Shown piece after piece: positions 23,790-32,748 of a stretch of DNA of 34,530 nt (positions are counted from its first letter, which is position 1; the number at the start of each line of letters is the position of its first letter). The DNA is from Chloroflexota bacterium (GTDB lineage Bacteria > Chloroflexota > UBA6077 > SHYK01): positions 1-34,530 of the forward strand of contig WHTR01000028.1 in assembly GCA_009377635.1 (NCBI GenBank), written 5' to 3'. Under the pieces are notes generated by a model. The model was not told the origin of the DNA and did no database searches. It saw only the letters and a program-made list of their open reading frames with translations. The translations under genes were made by a program, and so were the position numbers.

Positions 23790-26700
23790 TTGGAATCACC
23801 GAATCACCAGCCAGCACAGCCCGCCGAGTCCGTCGATCGTGAGCGCGTGCTCCAACAGCTGCGGGTTTGGCGGGAGCGGCTCATCGACCTCTCTCGCGGA
23901 AACCCATTGCTAGGGATTAATCGCTCCCGAACTTCTAAGCTGCAAATTAGTAACCCACCCGCGTCAGTCCTCTTCAAGAAGCTCGTTGTCGACCAGTCCC
24001 CGCTGCAGCTACCCGTGATCCTCCGACGACCACCACCCACAGCCGCGGGCGAACCGGTAGAGGATCCCCCATACCCGCAATCGGTGCCCAATGAGCCTCC
24101 TTGGCGGGTTCGTCCCGGCGATATCACCTTCATCGGCGAGCCAGCCGATATCGCAAGACGGATGCGGCGCATCCGTGATAACGCCAGAACCACCGTTGAA
24201 GAGCGTGGCGTTACCACACTGCACGTCACCTTTGGCTCTCTCCGCTGGACCGATCCGCTACTTGGTCTCAGCGACGCCCCCCTCATCCTTGTCCCGTGCG
24301 CATTAGAAAGCACTGGGGTGGACTCTCCCCTCATCCTGGAGGCGACTGAAGAAGAGCCCTTGCTGAACCCAGCGCTCGCGTTGTTCCTTCGGGAACGCTA
24401 TCAGCGCTCCCTTCCCGTCCTCCCGGAGGAAATCGACGAGGGGACACTCGCCGCACTGCTGCACGACACCCGAGCCACCGTCGATGTCGAATGGACCATA
24501 GCCGATGCCATGTGGTTGAGTACCTTCTCGTTTGAGACGCTCACGATGTACCAGGACCTGGGAACGCTCGCCGATGCGGCGGTGGCGAACCCGGTCGTCG
24601 CTCGCCTCGCTGGCGCAGTGCGTGCGCAAGCAGACAACCCTGGCGATGACGGTGCGAGCGAGCTTCTGGGGGATGATCTCGACGCCTATTTGGTCCACGA
24701 CGTCATTCCGATCCCGGTGTTTCCCACCGATTCCAGTCAACTGGAGGCGCTCACTTATGCCCGGGCGGGGAAGCACCTCGTCGTGCACGGTCCCCCCGGC
24801 ACGGGGAAGAGCCAGACTATTACGACGCTCATCGCCGATTCGCTTGGCCAGGGGAAGACCGTCCTGTTTGTGAGCGCCAAAATGGCCGCGCTCGAGGTGG
24901 TCCACGACCGCCTGATCGCTGCGGGATTCGGGCGATTCTGCCTCGAGGCACATAGTACCAAGGCCGGCAAGACCCGGATCATCGATGAGCTCCGGAGCAC
25001 GCTCGATGTCTCTACCAACCGCACGGTGCGCGGCGAACATGCTGATCTCCAACGCTATCTCGATCTGCGCACGGCGCTCAACCAAGCCGTCATGGAGCTT
25101 CACCAGAAACGCCAAGTGTTGGGGAGGACGATTTATGAGGGGATCGGGCAGTTCGGGCTCCGGGAGGCATTCCCTGCTGTGAGCGCCCGGCTCCCGTGGT
25201 CAGATCCGCTCGCGGTCACACCGGGACAGTTGCAACAGGCCGGTGATGTGCTCACTGACCTCAAGGCCGAGGCCGCGACTTTCAGCGCGCGCGATTCTCA
25301 TCCGTGGCACGGCTGCCACGGAGCGGATCTGAGTTTCGCTACTCAGGAGTCGCTTCACCAAGACATCAGCGACGTAAACGAGTACGTCTCTGAGATGGCG
25401 CGGTTCGCAGCCGTCCTGGAGCTATATCTCCCGGCTCTTGGGCAGCGGTCACTTGATGCGCTGCTGCGGGTCACGCCGGCTCTCTCCACCCTCGCAGCCA
25501 CGACTTGGCTCCCGATGGACTGGGCCATCCGACCTTACGACGAAATCGCGAATCTCGCCCGTGATCTCCGCACCGCTTCCGACAAGACCACTGATCTGCT
25601 CGAGGCGCGCAAGGAGTTCAGCGAGCAGACCGACAGTGGTGATCCTGTCGCCGCCGCAGATCTGCTGATCGATGGGGTGTCTAACCACAGTCCATTCTTC
25701 AAGCGGCTGCTGCCGGGGTACTTCTCGTGGAAGCGGGAAATCAAGGCGGCATTCCGCCCCCAACTTGACGACTTCGGGGCCCTGCGCACGCTGGCAAGCC
25801 TCAGTACCCGAATTCGCGACCAGGAAGCCTGGCTTACATCTAACGAGGCGGTACTCCGTCACTGTCGGACGCAGGGAAGCTCGGCTCCGTCGATCAATGA
25901 GCTGAACGATGCGGCTACAGCATTTATTGCAGCCCAACTGTTGCGAGAGGCCCTCCGCGACTCCAGTCTCGACAGTCCGAGCGTCAGCACTGAGCTTGTC
26001 AGTGCTAAGGTTCGTGATGCGGCCAACCGCTTAGTCCAACGACTTGCGAGCGAACCGGCCCACCTCGCGGAGTCGATCGCCCGGGTTGATCACTTCTGGC
26101 CGGAAGGCTTTGTCGACCTCACCCACCTGCGGGCTGCCTCGGTCCAAGGTGTGGCCCAGCGTAGCGACGAGGCACTCGCGAACCCGCATCGTTTCAGCGA
26201 ATGGGTCCGACTCGATGACGTGCTATCGCAATGTCGAGACCTGGGTTTGGGGGAGTTCATTGACGCACTCGCCCCGTACTGGGCCGAGACGGCGCCGGAG
26301 ATCTTCTCTCGGCGATTCTGGCTGTTGTGGACTGATGCACAGATCCGGCAAGTGCCCAGTCTGGCCCGCTTTAGTGGGGGCCGTCGAGTTGAGCTAACCG
26401 CTGAGTTCGCGCGACTCGACCAACGGGTACGCGAGACAGCCAGAGATATGAGTCTCGCCCGAGCCAGCATTCCGGCGGAGCAAATCAACGCGGTTCGAAG
26501 TGTCGCTGCAGGCTCGCAAGTCGCAATCCTGCGGCGGGAGTTACAAAAGAAACGCCCCCGGCCATTGCGCCGACTCTTCGCCGAAATCCCGCAGGTGTTG
26601 CAGGCTATCAAGCCGTGCATGCTGATGAGCCCCGTCTCCGTTTCCACGTATCTCTCCCCGGACTGCTTCAGCTTTGACATCGTGGTGTTCGACGAAGCCT

Positions 26701-28631
26701 CCCAGATACCGCCGCAGGAGGCGATTCCGTCCATTCTGCGAGGGCGACAAGTCATCGTCGCCGGCGATGAGAATCAGCTGCCGCCGACATCCTTCTTCTC
26801 GTCTGCACTCTTTGCGGACGAAGAGGAAGAACGCGAAGACGAGGGTATGCAGCCGCTGGAATCCCTGCTACATGAGTGTGAGGCCAGCGTCCCACTATTT
26901 CAGCCGGCGCATCTCCGCTGGCATTACCGATCACGCGACGAGCGCCTAATCGACTTCTCGAACCACGCCTTCTACGACGGGCGGCTCATCACGTTTCCGT
27001 CCCCGGGCCACTCGCCGGATCAGGGAGTCCGTCTCGCGTATGTCGCCAACGGAGTCTGGGACCGCGGCAAGAGCAAGACGAACCGTGCGGAAGCCCGCGC
27101 GGTGGCGCATATCGTGATGGAACAGCTTGAGCGCCATCCGGAGCGATCCATTGGGGTCGTGGCTATGAACATTAGCCAGAAGGAAGCAATCGAGGACGCA
27201 CTCAGCGAAGCCCTTGAGCTGCGCGGAGACCTCAAATCGCTCCTTGCTGACCGGGATCATGAGCCATTCTTCGTCAAGTCCCTTGAGAACGTGCAGGGAG
27301 ACGAACGCGACGCGATCATCATCAGCATCGGCTACGGCCCAGACGTCGCGGGGCAAGTGCGGTATAATTTCGGTCCCCTCAACCAGGAGGGAGGATGGCG
27401 CCGACTCAACGTACTCGTAACTCGCGCCAAGTATCTCTGTGTCCTCGTGACGAGTCTCCGAAGCGATCAACTGCGCGGGGTCGCACCGACCAACCGTGGG
27501 GCGACGGTGCTGCGCCAATTCGTCGAGTATGCCGAGCGTGGCGGTAGGCTCTCTCCATCGGAAGCGGTCTACCATACCCAAGCTGAGACAAACGACTTTG
27601 AAGACGCGGTTGCCGCCGCGCTCCGATCAGCAGGGCTGGTCGTGGACGAACAGGTTGGCGCATCGAGCTATCGTATCGACCTCGCCGTGCGAGATCCCCG
27701 GGATCTGTCGTGGTACCTCCTTGGCATTGAATGTGACGGTGCGACGTACCACAGCTCGCGAAGTGCCCGCGACCGGGACCTCCTCCGCGCGGAAATCCTG
27801 CGTGGAATGAACTGGCGCCTCCATCGCATCTGGTCAGTGGATTGGTTCCGCAACCCGACGGAGGTTCTTGCCTCGACGCTCCGCGCGGTTGAACGAGCAA
27901 GGGCCCAGCGGGAACCCGAGGCAGGCGTAAGTGCTCCGGTTGCAGGCGATGGTGACGAAGCGGCAGCACTCCCCATGGTGGAATGGAGTCCGGACCCAAG
28001 CGAGGACCCGATCCCCATCGGCCACAGTCCGTCGTTCCTCGCCACGCCCGTTGGGCGCGTCCCGCCCACTGGCCTCAAGTTTGGGCCTGGGGTGCCGTAT
28101 GTTCGTGCCGCTCAGTTCGCATCCGACCGCTCGCTGCTGCTTGACTCCCACAGGTTGCCGTCTCTGTCTGATGAGGTGGTGCGGATCGTGAGCGTCGAGC
28201 AGCCGATCCACCTGGGCCTTCTGCTCCAGCGTCTCAAGGAATTGCACAGAGTGGCGAGAGCCGGTCGCAACGTTGAAGAAAACTTTCGGGCAGCGGTGCA
28301 GCGCGCGGTCCGGACCCAAGCGATCAAGGTCGACAAACAAGAATTCGCTTGGATGCCAAATGGGAAGATCGAAGTCTGGCGAAGCCCGAACGGACGACAG
28401 GACATCAGGGAGATCGCCCAAATCCCCCAGGACGAATTACGGGTGATCGTGCTGCACGTGGTCGAGTCGCAATTTGGCCTTCCGCGAGACGCGCTCGCGC
28501 GGGCGGTCGCCCAAGCGGTCGGCTTCCAACGAACCAGCGCAGAAGTTGCAGATGCTATCCAAGACATTGTCGACGCCCTCATCGAACGAGGCGAACTGCG
28601 CTTAAGCGGATTCCAAATCACGTTGCCGTAG
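23790..28631 (+). CDS. DUF4011 / superfamily-1 helicase / Vsr-like nuclease / DUF3320 protein
   Basis: 1613 aa, a single-protein helicase-nuclease of the type found in phage-defence islands. In order: a DUF4011-type N-terminus (LRVWRERLIDLSRGNPLLGI), Walker A GPPGTGKSQT near residue 335, a long helical insertion, Walker B FDEASQIPPQEAIPS near 967, GDENQLPPTS, LENVQGDERD and RRLNVLVTRAK (motifs V-VI). A Vsr/DUF559-like nuclease follows (about 1270-1370), with IDLAV and the catalytic GIECDGATYH, then RIWSVDWF. The last 170 residues match DUF3320. From memory this is the domain order of the defence gene hhe (HheA); not checked. The TTG start lacks a ribosome site, but the conserved N-terminus begins only some 20 residues in, so the protein looks complete. 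Confidence 0.88.
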   Translation: MESPNHQPAQPAESVDRERVLQQLRVWRERLIDLSRGNPLLGINRSRTSKLQISNPPASVLFKKLVVDQSPLQLPVILRRPPPTAAGEPVEDPPYPQSVPNEPPWRVRPGDITFIGEPADIARRMRRIRDNARTTVEERGVTTLHVTFGSLRWTDPLLGLSDAPLILVPCALESTGVDSPLILEATEEEPLLNPALALFLRERYQRSLPVLPEEIDEGTLAALLHDTRATVDVEWTIADAMWLSTFSFETLTMYQDLGTLADAAVANPVVARLAGAVRAQADNPGDDGASELLGDDLDAYLVHDVIPIPVFPTDSSQLEALTYARAGKHLVVHGPPGTGKSQTITTLIADSLGQGKTVLFVSAKMAALEVVHDRLIAAGFGRFCLEAHSTKAGKTRIIDELRSTLDVSTNRTVRGEHADLQRYLDLRTALNQAVMELHQKRQVLGRTIYEGIGQFGLREAFPAVSARLPWSDPLAVTPGQLQQAGDVLTDLKAEAATFSARDSHPWHGCHGADLSFATQESLHQDISDVNEYVSEMARFAAVLELYLPALGQRSLDALLRVTPALSTLAATTWLPMDWAIRPYDEIANLARDLRTASDKTTDLLEARKEFSEQTDSGDPVAAADLLIDGVSNHSPFFKRLLPGYFSWKREIKAAFRPQLDDFGALRTLASLSTRIRDQEAWLTSNEAVLRHCRTQGSSAPSINELNDAATAFIAAQLLREALRDSSLDSPSVSTELVSAKVRDAANRLVQRLASEPAHLAESIARVDHFWPEGFVDLTHLRAASVQGVAQRSDEALANPHRFSEWVRLDDVLSQCRDLGLGEFIDALAPYWAETAPEIFSRRFWLLWTDAQIRQVPSLARFSGGRRVELTAEFARLDQRVRETARDMSLARASIPAEQINAVRSVAAGSQVAILRRELQKKRPRPLRRLFAEIPQVLQAIKPCMLMSPVSVSTYLSPDCFSFDIVVFDEASQIPPQEAIPSILRGRQVIVAGDENQLPPTSFFSSALFADEEEEREDEGMQPLESLLHECEASVPLFQPAHLRWHYRSRDERLIDFSNHAFYDGRLITFPSPGHSPDQGVRLAYVANGVWDRGKSKTNRAEARAVAHIVMEQLERHPERSIGVVAMNISQKEAIEDALSEALELRGDLKSLLADRDHEPFFVKSLENVQGDERDAIIISIGYGPDVAGQVRYNFGPLNQEGGWRRLNVLVTRAKYLCVLVTSLRSDQLRGVAPTNRGATVLRQFVEYAERGGRLSPSEAVYHTQAETNDFEDAVAAALRSAGLVVDEQVGASSYRIDLAVRDPRDLSWYLLGIECDGATYHSSRSARDRDLLRAEILRGMNWRLHRIWSVDWFRNPTEVLASTLRAVERARAQREPEAGVSAPVAGDGDEAAALPMVEWSPDPSEDPIPIGHSPSFLATPVGRVPPTGLKFGPGVPYVRAAQFASDRSLLLDSHRLPSLSDEVVRIVSVEQPIHLGLLLQRLKELHRVARAGRNVEENFRAAVQRAVRTQAIKVDKQEFAWMPNGKIEVWRSPNGRQDIREIAQIPQDELRVIVLHVVESQFGLPRDALARAVAQAVGFQRTSAEVADAIQDIVDALIERGELRLSGFQITLP

Positions 28632-28763
28632 TGGCACGTCCAGGCACGATGACCAACTGAACGGATTCCACGGTGGAACCCACATAATGGCGTGCCTCCG
28701 TAATACGGGCGTCACGCTGCAATGCGAATAGGCGAACGACGAGCCCCACGCACGACCCGGCCG
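28632..28763. other. Convergent spacer after the helicase-nuclease gene
   Basis: 132 bases between two converging genes. It contains TTCCAC-G-GTGGAA near 28666, a perfect 6+1+6 palindrome, which could be part of a transcript end or a protein site. No T-tract and no gene are visible. Confidence 0.3.
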
Positions 28764-30905
28764 CTAGAGATGCGTTTCGAAGTACTCCGCGACTCGTGTC
28801 TCCAGGTGCCGGCGCCCCACCTCGCTTCGAGGCATGTGGCGCTCGTTGGGAAAGACTAGGAGGTCGGCGCTCCGGCCAGCCGCCTGGAGCGCGCTCACGA
28901 GCCGCGCAGTGTGGCGGAAGTGCACGTTCTCGTCGATCATGCCGTGCACGACGAGAAGCTGTCCTGCCAGGCCGCCCACGTGGGTCAACGCCGAACCGGC
29001 GCGATACCCTTCGGAATTGGCCGATGGCGCGTCCATGTAGCGCTCGGTGTAGTGCGTGTCGTAGCCGTCCCAGTCGACGACTGGCGCGCCCGCGACTCCC
29101 ACAGCGAACACATCGGGCGCCGTGAGGAGACACATGATCGCGAGATAACCACCGTAGCTCCATCCGTAGACGCCGACATGCCCTGGCTCGGCGAGGCCGC
29201 GCGCCGCGAGCCATCGAACGCCGTCGACTTGGTCTTGCACCTCAATCGTCCCCATGCGTCGGTGAATGACTCGCTCGAACGCCGCGCCACGGCGGGCGGA
29301 GCCTCGGTTATCAAGCTTGAACACCAGGAAGCCGCGCGACGCGAGGAACTGCGCTCGGAGATCCACCGTCATCGACCAGGTGTCGTTGACCGTCTGGAGG
29401 TGAGGCCCCCCGTAGACGGCCACGATGGTCCGGTGACGGTCGTGAGAGGGATCAGGGCGATAGATCGCTCCGCTGAGCTGCGCTCCGTCCCGCGCCTCGA
29501 CGTCGACGAGCTCCGGCGGACGTAGGCCGGGCGCCGCCTCGCCCGGGTCGGCAGGTCCGTTGACGACACGCACGCGGTCTTCCTCGGACGATCGCAGGGC
29601 CACGGACGGTGGTCGCGTGCGGCTCTCCGAACTATGCGCGTACCACCGGCCGTCCGGTGACAGCACCGCCGCGTGGAATCCCGGTTCGATGCTGAGACGG
29701 GTCAGCTCTCCGCCATCGAGAGTCACGCCGTAGACATGTCGCTCCAGCCGGGACTCGCGGCCGGCGAGGAAGTAGACGCGACGGCGCGCCTCGTCAACGT
29801 CGACGACGGCGTCCACCGGCCAGTCTCCATCGCTCAGCTGCCGGATCAGACGGCCGTCGGCCTCATAGAGGTAGAGATGCCGAAACCCGGTACGCTCGGA
29901 AGACCAGACAAAGGTGCCGTCATTCAAGAACCGAAGGTCATCGTGCAGATTGATCCACGAGTCCGACTCCTCAGCATGGCAGAGGGTCCGCGCGCAGCCG
30001 TCGGAATCGTAGCGCCAGAGCTCAAGCCGTCGCTGGTCGCGGGACTGGACCTGTACGGCCAACCGCCCATCGGGACACCAGTCGACCCGGGCCAGGTAGA
30101 TATCCGTATCCGACCCGAGGTCGAGCCAGCGAGTCGAACCACCGTCGGCACTGACCACTCCCAGCCGAACCCGCACGTTCCCGCCGCCGGCGAAGGGATA
30201 CCGATGGTGCTCCACGCGCCATGCGTCACCACCCTGATGCACAATCGGGTAGACCGGGATGTCGCCCCCATCAACCTGGATGTAGGCGACGAGCGACCCA
30301 TCAAGAGACACCCAGAATCCGGATGGGCGGTCCATCTCCTCCTGGGCGATGTATTCGGCGAGCCCATTCGAGATGGTGTCGCTCGCGTCGAAGGTCAACT
30401 GTCGGGCGGGCCCGCCCTCCACGTCGGCGATCCACAGCTCGCTCCGCCGCACAAACACGACGCGCTGTCCATCGGGGGTGAGCCGGGCGTCGATCGCGGG
30501 CTCGGCGGATGGTGCGACGCTGCGAAGCGGCTCTCCACGGCTGGACGTGACAGAGAGCTGACCGTTGCTCGGGACGAGCAGGCGGTCCGCAGCCTTCGCC
30601 CAACTGTACTGCGTAACACCGGTCTCGCGCTGGCGCTGGCGCTCACGCCGGAGTGCCTCCTCGGGGCTGACGTTCTCCTCGGTCGTTTCCCCGGTGCGTG
30701 CCGGCACGAGGATGCGCTTCGCTCCAGTAGCGACATCCATCGCCCAGAGGTCGCGAATGAGGTCGGCGCGCTCGCTGAACAGATAGGTAAGGAGGCGGGA
30801 GTCCGGCGAGAAGGCGAGGCGGCCCGGCACGTTGGCCCCGGGTCGAGGGTAGTGGGCAATGGCGTCGAGGGTCAGCTCCCAGCGACGATGCACCGTCTCA
30901 CGCAC
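28764..30905 (-). CDS. S9 family prolyl oligopeptidase / dipeptidyl peptidase IV-like
   Basis: 713 aa, an alpha/beta-hydrolase peptidase with an N-terminal beta-propeller. The propeller (about residues 30-440) shows repeated beta-blades such as LAFSPDSRLLTYLF and RLTPDGQRVVFVRRSELWIA. The catalytic domain has the nucleophile in GVYGWSYGGY (Ser near 580), the Asp near 655 (MIDENVHFRHT) and the His near 688 (ERHMPRS). EYIAQEEMDR is the double-Glu motif that binds the peptide amino end in DPP IV, so dipeptide release is likely. There is no signal peptide, so it is probably cytoplasmic. The GTG start lies five bases behind a TATAAT, which suggests a leaderless mRNA. Confidence 0.92.
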   Translation of the reverse strand: MRETVHRRWELTLDAIAHYPRPGANVPGRLAFSPDSRLLTYLFSERADLIRDLWAMDVATGAKRILVPARTGETTEENVSPEEALRRERQRQRETGVTQYSWAKAADRLLVPSNGQLSVTSSRGEPLRSVAPSAEPAIDARLTPDGQRVVFVRRSELWIADVEGGPARQLTFDASDTISNGLAEYIAQEEMDRPSGFWVSLDGSLVAYIQVDGGDIPVYPIVHQGGDAWRVEHHRYPFAGGGNVRVRLGVVSADGGSTRWLDLGSDTDIYLARVDWCPDGRLAVQVQSRDQRRLELWRYDSDGCARTLCHAEESDSWINLHDDLRFLNDGTFVWSSERTGFRHLYLYEADGRLIRQLSDGDWPVDAVVDVDEARRRVYFLAGRESRLERHVYGVTLDGGELTRLSIEPGFHAAVLSPDGRWYAHSSESRTRPPSVALRSSEEDRVRVVNGPADPGEAAPGLRPPELVDVEARDGAQLSGAIYRPDPSHDRHRTIVAVYGGPHLQTVNDTWSMTVDLRAQFLASRGFLVFKLDNRGSARRGAAFERVIHRRMGTIEVQDQVDGVRWLAARGLAEPGHVGVYGWSYGGYLAIMCLLTAPDVFAVGVAGAPVVDWDGYDTHYTERYMDAPSANSEGYRAGSALTHVGGLAGQLLVVHGMIDENVHFRHTARLVSALQAAGRSADLLVFPNERHMPRSEVGRRHLETRVAEYFETHL

Positions 30906-30910
30906 GGGGT

Positions 30911-30916
30911 ATTATA
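30911..30916 (-). promoter_or_regulatory. -10 box of a leaderless promoter for the S9 peptidase
   Basis: On the minus strand TATAAT is followed by ACCCC and then the GTG start codon. Transcription starting about six or seven bases after the -10 box would begin at the start codon itself. No good -35 box is visible 16-18 bases upstream. Confidence 0.5.
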
Positions 30917-31092
30917 GGGAGAAGGTGCCACACATCGACCTATTCTCAATGCACCGCGAGACCCGCATTCCGTAGGCGCGCTACTGTGCGGGCTTCACGG
31001 TGGCCGCTTAGGACGGGGATCTGAGCACCCAGCAGCCCCTTCTCACCAGAGCAGAGCGCAGCGGCTACGAGGAGACGTCGCTCCACGAAGAC

Positions 31093-32715
31093 GTGCTTCA
31101 GTTCGTCCGAGAAGTAAGCCAGCGGGCCCCAGACGTCACGCACCTCGGGTCCATGGGTGTCTCGGCCGAAGGGCGCACCGTACCGTTCGTCGTTCTCTCG
31201 GGCCACGGCGCGTTCACCCCTCAGGCGGCACGACGGCTGGGACGACCCATCGTGATGGTGAACGCGAACATCCACGGCGGCGAGGTCGAGGGAAAGGAGG
31301 CGCTGCTGGCCTTCATGCGGGACATGGCCGTCGGCAATGGTGACGGTGTCCCACCGCTTCGGCCCCTGCTCGACGGTCTCACGCTCGTGCTCATTCCGAT
31401 CCTCAACCCCGACGGAAACGACCGGATCTCGACCGCGAACCGGCAGATCGACCTGGAGAACCTCGAAGGGCAGATCGGTCCGCCGACTGGCGTGGGGACT
31501 CGCAACACGGGCGAGGGGTGGAACCTCAACCGGGACTACATGAAGCAGGAGGCGGTCGAGTCACACCACCTCGCACGTCTGTACGGTCAATGGCGGCCGC
31601 ACGTCTTTGTCGATTGCCACACAACCGACGGCTCGATCCACGCCTATGATCTGACCTTCGACACGGCCCACACCCCGACGAGCGGACATCCCGGTCCGAT
31701 CGAGTACGCCCGCTCACGCTTGCTCCCCGCCGTCGCCGACGCCGTGCTCAAGTACCATGGCAGGCGCGGATGTTTCTACGGCAACTATCGTGACCAGAAC
31801 AATCCCAGTAGCGGCTGGGAGACCTACCCGGGGCTGCCGCGCTTCGGCAGCCACTACCGCGGGCTCACCGGACGGCTGGACATCTTGCTGGAGACATACT
31901 CGTACATCGATTTCCGGGCACGGGTTGACACGATGTCCGCGTTTCTCTTGGAGATCTTCCGGTACGTCGCGGCCCACGGGGACGAGGTGATGGCCGTCGC
32001 CGACCAAGCGGAGAAGGACACGATCGCGCGGGGGAAGAATCCCCGGCCCGACGATCTCGTCGGGATCAACTACGGCGTTGCGCGCCGTGCAGCAAACGGC
32101 AGCCTTGAGTTCAACTGGCCCGTGTACCACTTGGAGGACACGCGCATTGTCGCCTTCGATCGGCAATCGATTTCTGAACGCCGCATCCCCGGGCGCCGGG
32201 TTGTCACGTACCGTGCACCTCACTACGCGCGCTTCATCCCGACGATCTCTGTGCCGCGGCCGTACGCATACCTGGTGACGACGGCGGGCATCGGACTGAA
32301 GCTGAGCGAGCACAACATCGAGTGGTCGGAGCTCGCGGAGCCTGTCGACATCGACGTCGAAGCGTACGTGGTGCTGGCGTCCGAGAAGACAGTGAGCCCC
32401 GACATCTGTTCAGGGATCGAGCGGTTCGAGACCGTGCTGAGCGTCCGGAAGGAGCGGCGCCGCGTGCGTGCCGAGCCCGGAACGCTGGTGGTCCCCACCG
32501 CCCAGCGACTCGGCAACCTCGTCGTCTACCTACTCGAACCCGAGAGCGACGACGGCCTGGCACGATGGGAGTTCTTCGATCGAGACGTCCACCTGGGAGC
32601 GCCGTTTCCCGTCTACCGCGTTCCCGAGCCCGTGCGCATCCCGACACAATCGCGACGACGGCAGGGAGCGCGTCCAGGAAAAGCGCGTGATGTATCGCCT
32701 CGCCCGCGGGCTTGA
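31093..32715 (+). CDS. M14 family zinc carboxypeptidase-like protein
   Basis: 540 aa from the first standard start codon. Zinc ligands appear as H and E in NANIHGGEVEGKEAL and the later His in FVDCHTTDGS; the catalytic Glu fits LLETYSYIDF. GWNLNRDYMK and LIPILNPDGNDR are also typical of M14 peptidases. There is no signal peptide. The 24 codons before the GTG at 31093, back to a CTG at 31021, read TRAERSGYEETSLHEDV and look like the missing conserved N-terminus. That CTG follows GGACGGGGAT, and a TAG at 31009 closes the frame above it. The C-terminal 50 residues are Arg-rich. The natural substrate is unknown. Confidence 0.85.
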   Translation: MLQFVREVSQRAPDVTHLGSMGVSAEGRTVPFVVLSGHGAFTPQAARRLGRPIVMVNANIHGGEVEGKEALLAFMRDMAVGNGDGVPPLRPLLDGLTLVLIPILNPDGNDRISTANRQIDLENLEGQIGPPTGVGTRNTGEGWNLNRDYMKQEAVESHHLARLYGQWRPHVFVDCHTTDGSIHAYDLTFDTAHTPTSGHPGPIEYARSRLLPAVADAVLKYHGRRGCFYGNYRDQNNPSSGWETYPGLPRFGSHYRGLTGRLDILLETYSYIDFRARVDTMSAFLLEIFRYVAAHGDEVMAVADQAEKDTIARGKNPRPDDLVGINYGVARRAANGSLEFNWPVYHLEDTRIVAFDRQSISERRIPGRRVVTYRAPHYARFIPTISVPRPYAYLVTTAGIGLKLSEHNIEWSELAEPVDIDVEAYVVLASEKTVSPDICSGIERFETVLSVRKERRRVRAEPGTLVVPTAQRLGNLVVYLLEPESDDGLARWEFFDRDVHLGAPFPVYRVPEPVRIPTQSRRRQGARPGKARDVSPRPRA

Positions 32716-32748
32716 GGTGATGTGGATGCCCCTTAGGAGAGCCGCTCC

